Shown here: positions 51,823 through 60,046 of the stretch, in pieces
How the letters are laid out: every line of letters begins with the position of its first letter
Position numbering within the stretch: the stretch's first letter is position 1
Assembly (NCBI RefSeq): GCF_017916365.1
Contig: NZ_JAFMSU010000002.1
Location: forward strand, 248,001-312,000
Direction: 5' to 3'
From: Rufibacter roseolus
GTDB lineage: Bacteria > Bacteroidota > Bacteroidia > Cytophagales > Hymenobacteraceae
DNA length: 64,000 nucleotides
Position numbers and translations under genes: made by a program
Notes under the pieces: generated by a model
Seen by the model: the letters and a program-made list of their open reading frames with translations, nothing else
Told to the model about the DNA's origin: nothing
The model's database searches: none

Positions 51823-52509
51823 ATGTCAGTATCTGATTTTTACGACGACTATACCGAGCAGCAGTTCAAGAAGGGCATCCACATCCGGCACCGGACTATC
51901 CTGAGGAACCTGAAAGCCGCCGGTCTCAAAGCTGATTCCAAGGTACTGGAGATTGGCTGCGGTATTGGCACCGTGACGCACCTGCTGGGAAAAGCCACGC
52001 CGCAGGGGAAAGTGCTGGCCGTAGACATCAGCCCGAAAAGCATTGACATGGCCCGCCGGTTCAACCAGCAGTTCAACCACGTGGAGTTCGCCGTCTCTGA
52101 CATGACCGACTTCAACCGCCCCGAGAAGTTCGATTTCGTGGTCCTGCCCGATGTAATTGAACACATTCCGCTGGAGCAGCACCCTAACCTGTTCCAGGTG
52201 ATTTCCCGCCATCTGCACAAAAAATCGGTGGTGGCCATCAACATTCCGCACCCGCTTTACCTGACTTGGGTGCGGGAGCATCAACCGGAGCTGTTGCAGG
52301 TAATTGACCAGCCCATCCACACCGATGAACTCCTGCGCAACACCTACGCGGCAGGCCTGTACCTGCACAAACTAGAGAGCTACGCGCTGTTCTCGCAGGT
52401 AGAGGATTACCAGTGGATCATCCTGAAGCAGCGCCTGGTGCCGGAAACCGTGCAATCCAAGTCCAAAGTGGACCTCAAATTGCAGGATCTGTCCTCTAAG
52501 TGGCTGTAG
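51823..52509 (+). CDS. class I SAM-dependent methyltransferase
   Basis: A 228-residue methyltransferase. The SAM-binding motif I is VLEIGCGIGT (41-50), followed by VLAVDISPKSIDMARRF (motif II), DFVVLPDVIEHIPLEQHPNLF (motif IV) and a C-terminal substrate domain. Position inside a polysaccharide gene run suggests a sugar or glycolipid substrate; nothing in the sequence fixes it. It follows the dehydrogenase by 27 nt and probably shares its transcript. Confidence 0.85.
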   Translation: MSVSDFYDDYTEQQFKKGIHIRHRTILRNLKAAGLKADSKVLEIGCGIGTVTHLLGKATPQGKVLAVDISPKSIDMARRFNQQFNHVEFAVSDMTDFNRPEKFDFVVLPDVIEHIPLEQHPNLFQVISRHLHKKSVVAINIPHPLYLTWVREHQPELLQVIDQPIHTDELLRNTYAAGLYLHKLESYALFSQVEDYQWIILKQRLVPETVQSKSKVDLKLQDLSSKWL

Positions 52510-52548
52510 CGTTTTAAGCCCGTTTTTCCATGTCCGCGCGTAAACCCG
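52509..52548. repeat. double-palindrome element, copy 19 (half decayed)
   Basis: GCGTTTTAAGCCCGTTTTTC is a good left half beginning at the methyltransferase stop codon; the right half CGCGCGTAAACCC is weak and lies in the next coding sequence. Confidence 0.4.
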
Positions 52549-53606
52549 TTCTGCTTTATTTCTACCCGGCCCAGTCCTCCTTCGTGGTGAAAGACCTGCG
52601 GCTCATGGAACGGCAGTACGAGGTACGCCACCAGGGTTTTCTACCCAGGAAGAAGTGGCAGACGCCTCTGGTCTGGCTGTGGCAGGTGCTTTTCCTTTTG
52701 CGCCACATATGGCAAGCCCAGGCCCTGGTGGTCATGTTCGCTGGCTACCATTCCTATTTTCCGGCCCTTTTCGGGAAAATAACCCGAAAACCATGCCTCA
52801 TCGTGGCCGGTGGCACCGACTGCGTGGCCTTTCCCAGCATCGGGTACGGAGTTTTTGCCAATCCACTTTTAGGGCGGTTCGCCCGATGGTCTTACGAGTT
52901 GGCCACTCATATAGCACCGGTGCACGAAAAACTGGTGTGGCAGGACTACACCTACCAACCCAATGATTTCCCGCACCAGGGCTTCCGGTTCCATTGCCCC
53001 GATCTGAAGACGCCGCACACGGTGGTGTACAACGGGTATGATGCCTCTTTCTGGAGACCTGATCCGGGAGTAACCCGCCACCCTAATACTTTCCTGACCG
53101 TCTGCGCCGGACTGGACATGCGGTTCACCCAGCGCCTGAAAGGTGTGGATTTGTTTCTGGAAGCAGCGCACCGCGTGCCGGAAGCGATTTTCACCATTGT
53201 AGGAGCGCCAGACGGTTTCCGTTTCCCCAACCAGCCGGCCAATGTGAAGCTGCTGCCCAAGATGCCCTTGGCTGATCTGATAGCCGTTTACAGCGCCCAC
53301 ACCTTCTATATGCAACTCTCCATGTCAGAAGGCTTCCCAAATGCTTTAAGTGAAAGTATGCTGTGCGGCTGCGTGCCCGTGGTTAGCAACGTGGCCGCCA
53401 TGCCTGATCTGATTGGCGATAGCGGTTTTGTGCTGCGGGAAAGAAACGTGGGTTTATTGGAGCAACTGATCAGACAAGCCCTTTCTACTGACAATCTTGC
53501 TGAACGCGGTAAAAAAGCCAGGGTCATCCTCGTGGAGCAATACCCAGAGACAAGAAGAGAGCAGGAGTTGTTGACTTTGCTTTCGCGGCTGATTAGCCAA
53601 AAATAA
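52530..53606 (+). CDS. glycosyltransferase family 4
   Basis: A 358-residue GT-B protein. The C-terminal half shows the EX7E region MSEGFPNALSESMLCGCVPV (about 264-283), then VVSNVAAMPDLIGDSG. The N-terminal half contains LIVAGGTDCVAFPSIGYG. It transfers a sugar to a polysaccharide lipid intermediate, probably at the inner membrane. The start codon lies inside a decayed palindromic repeat, and another copy lies inside the gene. Confidence 0.88.
   Translation: MSARKPVLLYFYPAQSSFVVKDLRLMERQYEVRHQGFLPRKKWQTPLVWLWQVLFLLRHIWQAQALVVMFAGYHSYFPALFGKITRKPCLIVAGGTDCVAFPSIGYGVFANPLLGRFARWSYELATHIAPVHEKLVWQDYTYQPNDFPHQGFRFHCPDLKTPHTVVYNGYDASFWRPDPGVTRHPNTFLTVCAGLDMRFTQRLKGVDLFLEAAHRVPEAIFTIVGAPDGFRFPNQPANVKLLPKMPLADLIAVYSAHTFYMQLSMSEGFPNALSESMLCGCVPVVSNVAAMPDLIGDSGFVLRERNVGLLEQLIRQALSTDNLAERGKKARVILVEQYPETRREQELLTLLSRLISQK
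52755..52792. repeat. double-palindrome-like sequence inside the GT4 gene, copy 20
   Basis: TATTTTCCGGCCCTTTTC, spacer, GGGAAAATAACCCGAAAACC. Read in frame as YFPALFGKITRKP, a poorly conserved-looking loop. Confidence 0.4.
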
Positions 53607-53640
53607 CTTTCCGGTTACCAGAACAGGTACTCGTTACCAC

Positions 53641-55143
53641 CTATTTCGCCAATCCAAAACGCAGCAAGGTTTTCCTGATGCCGTTATTCAACTCCGGCGA
53701 TACCTTCAGCCCGATCGCCAGACCACCGTACACGGCGGTGATTAAGAGAGACCGCACGGCAATGTCCAGCAAGGGCGTACCCCCGAAAATCGGAGGCAAC
53801 TGCGGCAGGAGCCAGGAGGCCAGGTAAGTTACTCCGGCAATAAGTAGCAGCAAAAGAGAGTACCAGCCAAACGGCTGCATTTTGAAAAAATAGCCCACAA
53901 ACACCACCCGGAAGACATTGATGAAAATGAGCACCAGCATGGAGGCGAAGGCGGCCCCGCTGATGCCGTAGGTAGGGATAAGCAGGTAATTGGTGAAGAT
54001 GACCAGGATCACCATCACCACGTTCAGGATCAGGTCATAGCGGTATTTGTGCGAGGTCACCAGAATCATGGCGTTGAGGCCGGTGGCCAGCTCAAAAATG
54101 CGGGCGATGCCCATGAACAAAATCACGTAGCGGCCGGCGCTGTACTCGGCGGGCATGAACGCGAAGATATTGTCCACGTTGCACCAGATGCCCAGGAACA
54201 GCAGCAATCCGATGAGCAGATTCACGCGCGTCATGTTCTTGTAGAGTTGGGCCAGGGCGGGCATATCCTGCAACTTGAACAGATCGGCTACCTGCGGACT
54301 TAAAATTTTGTTCATGGACCGGTACGGCACCAAGATGGCGCTGGTGATAAAATACCCCGTGGTGTAGAACGCCACATCGGCCAGGCTCCGGTACATCATG
54401 ATCATGGCCGTATCGGTGAAGGTGACGATGGTGCCGGAGATATTGCCCAGGAACGCATACAAGCCGTACTGCACCACTTCTTTGATGGGCACAATCTGGA
54501 ACATGTTTCGGCCGGGCCGCACAAAAAACTGCCGGAGCCACAGCAAATACACAATGCAGATCAGCGCCGTGCTGGAGTTGGCCGCGATGAACAGAATCAC
54601 AAACCACTGGAAATCTATCCAGCCCCAGAAATAGAGCGCGGCGCAGACCATAGTGAAAATGCGCACCAGAAAATCCTGCAGGAAGGTCTGAACGATGGTT
54701 TTGTAGAGCGATCGCAGGTAGGCATCCAGCAGCAGGAACAGGAGCGTGAAAAAGCTGAGCGGGATGATGTAGTAATAGTACTCCACCGCCAGCGGCGAGG
54801 TGACCCGGTACAGCTCAAATACCGCCGGTTTCAGCAACAGAAACAACACCGTGACCACCGCGAAACCCAGCATAGGAATGGCCAACATGAGGAACAGGAA
54901 GCCGTTGTGCTGTTTGTCGCGGTCGCGGAAGTAGGGGAAAAACCGGGCGCTGGTATTGGTGAACCCCAGCGCGGCAAACTGCGCGAACATGGGCGAAACA
55001 CTCAGCAGAAATCGGGTAAGCCCTACCTTGTCCGGGTCGCCTAGGAAATAAGGGAGAACTAAAACTGTATTCAGGTACCCGATGACCATCCCTACGGTGG
55101 AGATGATGGTATTCAGATAACCCTGCTTGCGGATGACATCCAT
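53641..55143 (-). CDS. polysaccharide flippase, Wzx-like (MVF/MATE superfamily)
   Basis: A 500-residue integral membrane protein with about 12-14 hydrophobic spans. It starts MDVIRKQGYLNTIISTVGMVIGYLNTVLVLPYFLGDPDKVGLTRFLLS, the usual flippase N-terminus, with GLYAFLGNISGTIVTFTDTAMIMMYRSLADVAFYTTGYF in the middle. It moves lipid-linked sugar repeats across the inner membrane. It is convergent with the GT4 gene and co-directional with the deacetylase and GT4 genes to its right. Confidence 0.9.
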   Translation of the reverse strand: MDVIRKQGYLNTIISTVGMVIGYLNTVLVLPYFLGDPDKVGLTRFLLSVSPMFAQFAALGFTNTSARFFPYFRDRDKQHNGFLFLMLAIPMLGFAVVTVLFLLLKPAVFELYRVTSPLAVEYYYYIIPLSFFTLLFLLLDAYLRSLYKTIVQTFLQDFLVRIFTMVCAALYFWGWIDFQWFVILFIAANSSTALICIVYLLWLRQFFVRPGRNMFQIVPIKEVVQYGLYAFLGNISGTIVTFTDTAMIMMYRSLADVAFYTTGYFITSAILVPYRSMNKILSPQVADLFKLQDMPALAQLYKNMTRVNLLIGLLLFLGIWCNVDNIFAFMPAEYSAGRYVILFMGIARIFELATGLNAMILVTSHKYRYDLILNVVMVILVIFTNYLLIPTYGISGAAFASMLVLIFINVFRVVFVGYFFKMQPFGWYSLLLLLIAGVTYLASWLLPQLPPIFGGTPLLDIAVRSLLITAVYGGLAIGLKVSPELNNGIRKTLLRFGLAK

Positions 55144-55155
55144 GGAGTGAGTGCG

Positions 55156-55195
55156 GCGTTTTGGGGCCGTTTTTATAAAAAGAGGCTAAAACAGC
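55156..55195. repeat. double-palindrome element, copy 21
   Basis: GCGTTTTGGGGCCGTTTTTA and TAAAAAGAGGCTAAAACAGC; it lies 13 nt upstream of the flippase start. Confidence 0.6.
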
Positions 55196-55271
55196 ATCGG
55201 CCCGAAAGGCAAAAATAGCAGCTTCTGCGGTGGCTTTCGCTATGGCCCGTAAAATTGACTTTGGCGCAGCG

Positions 55272-56591
55272 CTACTGCATTTTGCTGATTACTTTCTGAG
55301 CGGTAGAGAAGCCGCTCTGGCGCTTCTGCAGGAAAGAGGTGATCTCCCGGAACAGGTGCAAACCGCCTCCCATGCCGTACAGGCTAAAATTCTCGTTGTG
55401 CCACAAAAGCGTGAAAACGCCATGAAAATGGATAATTTCCTCCAGCATGGGCGTGATGGCGGGCAACACCTCATGCGGCTGCAACTGCATATACTTAGGG
55501 TGGTTCAGGGTCACGTCCATCAGGTTCAGGGGCAATTCCCAGGTGGGCGACATGCTTCGGTTCTTGAAGTTGAACAGCCGGAAAGGGTGGCAGTAGCTGT
55601 TCCTGAAACCATAATGCTCGGGGAACCCCAGGGTGCTGTCATAGGCAAAACCTAGCTCCTCCAGCACCGCAGGCGTTTTCACGGGGTCAAAGCGCAGGTA
55701 ATGGAACCGGTTTCCGGTGACGGGCAGGAGCAGCTTCTCCACCTCGGTCTGTAGTTGGCGGGCTTTGGCGCCGGTGCCGTGGCTGCCGTGCACGCCAATC
55801 TCGTGGCCCGCCGCTGCCAGACGTTTGATTTCCCTTAGGATTTTGGGGTCAGCAACGTCATAGTCGGCGTTGGGGTGGCCATCAAAGGGCTTGGCCTCGG
55901 GAAGGAAGAAAAAGGTGCCTTGGGCGTTGAGTTTTTGCAGTTCCTGTTCCACCTTGGACAGGTTAAACCAGGCATCTTGGCCGGTGATTTTCTGCTGCGC
56001 CAACTTCAGGAACAAACTTAGATTCCCCTTTTTCAGGGCTGGTTTCCCGGCCACTTTCCAGGCGCTTTGGCAATAGTCAATGTCATGGGTGAGGCAGGTG
56101 ACAAAGGCGTTTCCGTCCAAAAGGCGAGGCTTGATTTCCTGTCCGTAGGCAAGTTCCACCGCTTCCTTCAAAATCTCTAGATAATAATTGACCAGGGGTT
56201 TGGTGATGAACCGGTGGCGGTTTTGTTGCGAGGCCCGGTACGGGAAACGGTTGAATTCATCGCGGTCTTTGCCGTAGAATTCCTGCCAGCCGCTCAATAG
56301 GTAAAATGCCGAGGCCACTAGGTCATAGTGCACCACCACTTGTCCCTGCTCGTTCTGGGTAAACCAGGGCTCGTCCGGAGTTTCGTCAAAGAAGAGGGGG
56401 ATCTTGGTGCCTTGCCATTCTTTCCAGACGGTTTGCACGGGGTGGGGCAGTTCCCGCCCGAAGAAAGTGCTGGAGGTGGCAGTTACTTGGGTTCGGCTTT
56501 TGCCGTCCTGACCATAACTTACCTCCAGCGGTGAGGGCACATGGTACAGCCGCTGGAAATGAAAAAGGACGTATTCAAAAATGCTGTTCAC
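55272..56591 (-). CDS. polysaccharide deacetylase (NodB-fold) protein
   Basis: A 439-residue protein starting with GTG 56591; no ATG is available upstream in frame. The N-terminal 140 residues (FEYVLFHFQRLYHVPSPLEVSYG, SAFYLLSGWQEFYGKDRDEFNRFP) form the accessory domain common in Bacteroidota deacetylases. The NodB part has THDIDY with metal-binding Asp (about 165) and EIGVHGSHGT (about 265) with the His pair, then a late CLWHNENFS-like His region (TLLWHNENFS). It probably trims acetyl groups from surface glycans. Confidence 0.85.
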   Translation of the reverse strand: MNSIFEYVLFHFQRLYHVPSPLEVSYGQDGKSRTQVTATSSTFFGRELPHPVQTVWKEWQGTKIPLFFDETPDEPWFTQNEQGQVVVHYDLVASAFYLLSGWQEFYGKDRDEFNRFPYRASQQNRHRFITKPLVNYYLEILKEAVELAYGQEIKPRLLDGNAFVTCLTHDIDYCQSAWKVAGKPALKKGNLSLFLKLAQQKITGQDAWFNLSKVEQELQKLNAQGTFFFLPEAKPFDGHPNADYDVADPKILREIKRLAAAGHEIGVHGSHGTGAKARQLQTEVEKLLLPVTGNRFHYLRFDPVKTPAVLEELGFAYDSTLGFPEHYGFRNSYCHPFRLFNFKNRSMSPTWELPLNLMDVTLNHPKYMQLQPHEVLPAITPMLEEIIHFHGVFTLLWHNENFSLYGMGGGLHLFREITSFLQKRQSGFSTAQKVISKMQ

Positions 56592-56628
56592 GGGCTGAAA
56601 ACGATGCTTTTTCTGGTTCTGGTATAGG

Positions 56629-56662
56629 TTTTAGGGCCGTTTTTAGAAAAACGGCCCTAAAA
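56629..56662. repeat. double-palindrome element, copy 22 (perfect)
   Basis: TTTTAGGGCCGTTTTT, spacer AG, AAAAACGGCCCTAAAA: 16-bp arms without mismatch. It lies 9 nt past the stop codon of the GT4 gene at 56672 and could act as its terminator. Confidence 0.8.
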
Positions 56663-56671
56663 AAAAGCGGC

Positions 56672-57991
56672 TCAGCCGTTTATCAGTTTGGCAAGTTGCT
56701 CGGTGAGCGAGCGGCGCGAGTACTGGGTGTAGTTGATGATGGGCAGGTCCAGGTTGTGGTTGATTTTCCAGTTCTTGGTCATTTGCATGAGGTAATCCAC
56801 CATGAGGTCGTAGCCGGCGTAATGGAAAACCCGGCCCGCGCCACACTCGTCCAGGATCTTGTCGGCGTCGCCGTGCACGGGCCCGATGCAGATAATGGGC
56901 TTGTTCGCGGCCATGTACTCAAACAGCTTGCCAGTGAGGATGCCATGGTTGTTCTCCACGTCCGGAATGGCCATAAACAGCACGGTGCTGGCCATGAGGT
57001 ATTTGATGGACTCATCGTGAGGCACGTAGTCAATGTACTCGGTGATGAGGGGCAAACCGGCCTCCTCAATCTGACGACGCACCTCCGCCGATACCTTACC
57101 CACGAACCGCAACCGGTAGCGCATGAGCGGATTGCGGGTCATAGTCTCGCAAAGCGCCTGGAAAAACCCGATCACGTTATAGGCCTCGGTGAGCGTGCCG
57201 GTGTAGGTGATGATGAATTCCTCTGATGACGGTGTGGACGGGTGCACGAAATCGGCCTCATCGTAGCCGTTGGGAATCACGTGGATCTTCTTAGGATTGA
57301 TATTCGCGGATTTGTTCAGGAACAGGCGCTTCATATCCTCTGAGACCACCACCACGGCATCGGCCTGCTCCAGCACCTCGCGCTCGTATTTGGCGTCCAG
57401 TTTCTGGGCCAAGGCGGTGTGGTTCAGATCCTGGTAATAGTAGATATCGGTCCAGGGGTCGCGCATGTCGGCAATCCACCGGAGGTTGTATTTCTTTTTC
57501 AGTTTCAGCCCGATGAGCTGCGTGGAGTGCGGCGGACTAGAGGTGACAATGGCTTTCACGGACTGGGCGGCCAGGGCTTTCTGTGCCGCCGCGAAGGCGT
57601 AGCGGTTCCAGCCCACCCGGGGATCGGGGATGAACAGGTTGCCGCGCAGGAACTTGAACAGCTTCTGCTTCCAGGTTTCCCCGCCCGTGTTGGCGAACCC
57701 GCCGAAGGGAATGTCTTTCTTGCCCGTGATCTTCTTATAGAACTCAAACGGTTCGCGCGTGGCGGTCCTGATCACCTTCACCCCGGCGGGCACCTCTGCG
57801 GTCAACGTCTGGTCCAGCACCGGGTAGGAGGCCTGTTTCTCATCCACGGTGATCACAGTAGGCGTTACCCCAAACTCGGGCAGGTGCTTTACAAACTTGA
57901 GGCAGCGCTGCACGCCGGCCCCGCCAGACGGCGGCCAGTAGTAGGTAATCAATAAAGCATGCTGGGGAGTTGTGATAACCGGTGATTTCAA
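56672..57991 (-). CDS. glycosyltransferase family 4 (second)
   Basis: A 439-residue GT-B protein. The start shown is TTG 57991, the only one that includes the family start HALLITYYWPPSGGAGVQRCLKFVKHL. Other features are IADMRDPWTD, ADAVVVVSEDMKRLF, IITYTGTLTEAYNVIGFF and the sugar-nucleotide end GILTGKLFEYMAANKPIICIGP. Such enzymes build capsular or exopolysaccharide repeats. Likely acceptor and donor cannot be read from sequence. Confidence 0.86.
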   Translation of the reverse strand: MKSPVITTPQHALLITYYWPPSGGAGVQRCLKFVKHLPEFGVTPTVITVDEKQASYPVLDQTLTAEVPAGVKVIRTATREPFEFYKKITGKKDIPFGGFANTGGETWKQKLFKFLRGNLFIPDPRVGWNRYAFAAAQKALAAQSVKAIVTSSPPHSTQLIGLKLKKKYNLRWIADMRDPWTDIYYYQDLNHTALAQKLDAKYEREVLEQADAVVVVSEDMKRLFLNKSANINPKKIHVIPNGYDEADFVHPSTPSSEEFIITYTGTLTEAYNVIGFFQALCETMTRNPLMRYRLRFVGKVSAEVRRQIEEAGLPLITEYIDYVPHDESIKYLMASTVLFMAIPDVENNHGILTGKLFEYMAANKPIICIGPVHGDADKILDECGAGRVFHYAGYDLMVDYLMQMTKNWKINHNLDLPIINYTQYSRRSLTEQLAKLING

Positions 57992-58035
57992 GGGCTTTAA
58001 ACTTCAGGTAATAGAATCTATTGAGCGAACGTAAA

Positions 58036-58075
58036 CTGCTTTTGGGTTGTTTTAGGGAAAACAAGGCAAAAACAG
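58036..58075. repeat. double-palindrome element, copy 23
   Basis: CTGCTTTTGGGTTGTTTT, spacer AGGG, AAAACAAGGCAAAAACAG. TTG / CAA replaces CCG / CGG as a pair. Confidence 0.6.
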
Positions 58076-58154
58076 GTTGCGCTCACCGCTGTATAGTTAA
58101 GTCCGAATATACGCACCTACGGGTAAAAGATGGTGAACTTCCGCAAATTCTCCT

Positions 58155-58162
58155 TATTTTTG
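58155..58162 (+). promoter_or_regulatory. possible -7 box of ffh
   Basis: TATTTTTG fits TAnnTTTG, 46 nt before ATG 58209; no clear -33 TTG. Confidence 0.35.
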
Positions 58163-58208
58163 TCTTTGTCAATCCTTGAAAAATATCTAACTCAGTCATA
58201 TACCACAC

Positions 58209-59546
58209 ATGTTTGAGAATTTAAGTACCAAGCTGGACCGCGCCTTCAAAACCCTGAAGGGGCAAGGCAGCATCACCGAGATCAACGTTGCCCAGACCAT
58301 CAAAGAGGTGCGCCGCGCGCTGGTGGATGCCGACGTGAACTACAAGGTGGCCAAAACCGTGACCGACAAAATCAAAGACGAGGCCATGGGCCGCGACGTG
58401 CTGATTGCCGTGTCACCGGGCCAGCTGATGGTGAAGATCGTGCACGAAGAACTCACCGAGTTGATGGGTGGCGAGAAGAAAGACATTAACATCAACGGCT
58501 CTCCGGCTATTGTTTTGATTGCCGGTCTGCAAGGATCTGGTAAAACCACGTTCACCGGTAAACTGGCCAGTTTCCTGAAAAGACAGGGAAAAGGCGTGAT
58601 GGTTGCCGCCTGCGACGTATACCGCCCCGCCGCGATTGACCAGCTGAACGTTCTGGCTGACCAGGTAGGCGTGGAGTTCTACGCTGAGCGCGAATCCAAA
58701 GACCCGGTGTCCATCGCCCGTAACGCGGTAGAACATGCCAAGCGTACTGGCAAGAAAGTAGTCATTATTGACACCGCCGGCCGTTTGGCCGTGGACGAGG
58801 CCATGATGCAAGAGATCTACAACATCAAGGAGGCCATTAAGCCTACTGAGACCTTGTTTGTGGTAGACTCCATGACCGGTCAGGATGCCGTGAACACCGC
58901 CAAAACCTTCAACGAGCGCATTAACTTTGATGGCGTAGTGTTGACCAAACTGGACGGTGACTCCCGTGGTGGTGCCGCCCTTTCCATCAGAGCCGTTGTT
59001 GAGAAACCGATCAAGTTCATCTCTACCGGTGAGAAAATGGAGGCCCTAGACCTGTTCTATCCAGACCGGATGGCCCAGCGTATCCTGGGGATGGGTGACG
59101 TGATCTCCCTGGTGGAGCGCGCGCAGCAGACCTTCGATGAGGAGGAAGCCAAGCGTATCAACAAGAACATCCGCAAGAACCAGTTCAACTTTGATGACTT
59201 CTTGTCTCAGTTGGAGCAGATCAAGCGGATGGGTGATATCAAAGACCTGGTAGGCATGATCCCGGGCGTGAGCAAAATGCTGAAAGACGTGGAAATTGAC
59301 GAGAGCGCCTTCAAACCCATTGAGGCCATCATCAAATCCATGACCAAAGAAGAGCGTCAGAACCCGGATATGATCAGCGGAAGCCGCCGTAACCGTATCG
59401 CCAAAGGATCAGGCACCAACATCCAGCAGGTGAATAACCTCATGAAGCAGTTCAATGACATGCGTAAGATGATGCGCAGCATGAACAAAATGGCCGGCAC
59501 CAAAGGCGGCCTTGCCAAACTGGGCAACATGATGGGACGCCGGTAA
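58209..59546 (+). CDS. ffh: signal recognition particle protein Ffh
   Basis: A 445-residue SRP GTPase that with the SRP RNA brings nascent membrane proteins to FtsY. N domain about 1-95, G domain with P-loop GLQGSGKTT (106-114), CDVYRPAAIDQL, DTAGR, TKLDGDSRGGAAL, and the Met-rich M domain (about 305-445) with GSGTNIQQVNNLMKQFNDMRKMMRSMNKM. Length is standard. Its RNA partner gene is in the same window, 13 kb away. Confidence 0.97.
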   Translation: MFENLSTKLDRAFKTLKGQGSITEINVAQTIKEVRRALVDADVNYKVAKTVTDKIKDEAMGRDVLIAVSPGQLMVKIVHEELTELMGGEKKDININGSPAIVLIAGLQGSGKTTFTGKLASFLKRQGKGVMVAACDVYRPAAIDQLNVLADQVGVEFYAERESKDPVSIARNAVEHAKRTGKKVVIIDTAGRLAVDEAMMQEIYNIKEAIKPTETLFVVDSMTGQDAVNTAKTFNERINFDGVVLTKLDGDSRGGAALSIRAVVEKPIKFISTGEKMEALDLFYPDRMAQRILGMGDVISLVERAQQTFDEEEAKRINKNIRKNQFNFDDFLSQLEQIKRMGDIKDLVGMIPGVSKMLKDVEIDESAFKPIEAIIKSMTKEERQNPDMISGSRRNRIAKGSGTNIQQVNNLMKQFNDMRKMMRSMNKMAGTKGGLAKLGNMMGRR

Positions 59547-59592
59547 TTAATTGTTGATTGCTGATTGTTATAAAATCAGCCAGCGTGATAAA

Positions 59593-59628
59593 AAAGGCCC
59601 GAGCCAATTTGGTTCGGGCCTTTATCTT
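59593..59628 (+). terminator. terminator of ffh
   Basis: AAAGGCCCGA (59593-59602) and TCGGGCCTTT (59614-59623) with a T-rich tail. Confidence 0.8.
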
Positions 59629-59663
59629 TAAGGGCTGTTTTCAGGAAAGTAGGTTGAAAACAG
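59626..59663. repeat. double-palindrome element, copy 24
   Basis: CTTTAAGGGCTGTTTTC and AGTAGGTTGAAAACAGGG; directly follows the ffh terminator. Confidence 0.5.
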
Positions 59664-59748
59664 GGTTGGTACCTGCCATCATATCTGTCCTTCTAATGTA
59701 TAAGGTAGCTTCATTACCAAAGAGCCGCATTCTCCCATAAAGCAAGAA

Positions 59749-59920
59749 CGCATATCGTTCCCCTTTGAAGGGGTAGGGGGATGACTACTTGTGCAGGTCT
59801 CCCGCATTCCCAATATGTAGGGGCAATCCCTTGTGGTTGCCCTTGCACTCAGCAGAAGTTGAACGGTTCTTCATGCCAATTGGTCATCCCCCTACCTCCT
59901 TATGAGGGGGACGATATGCG
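59749..59920. repeat. composite GC-rich repeat, copy C
   Basis: Left arm 59749-59784 begins CGCATATCGT; right arm 59884-59920 ends ACGATATGCG. The TGTAGGGGCAATCCC module is at 59816-59846. The terminal bases differ from copy B (CGCATTCCGT / ACGGAATGCG) on both arms together. Confidence 0.8.
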
Positions 59921-60046
59921 TGCAGCAGTCAATTTCGTATTTCACTCCCTCAGGATGTCCATCCAAATTCTAGCGCTAGCACATCAATAGGAAAATAAGA
60001 GTATCTTTCAATTCCTTATATCAACCTTCTCTTAAGAACAAGACAA

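Larger units (their letters stand above)
59547..60046. other. gene-free stretch between ffh and the GH8 gene
   Basis: It holds the ffh terminator, a double palindrome and composite repeat copy C. The segment 59548-59580 is made of GATTG-like words. No gene is supported. Confidence 0.75.
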
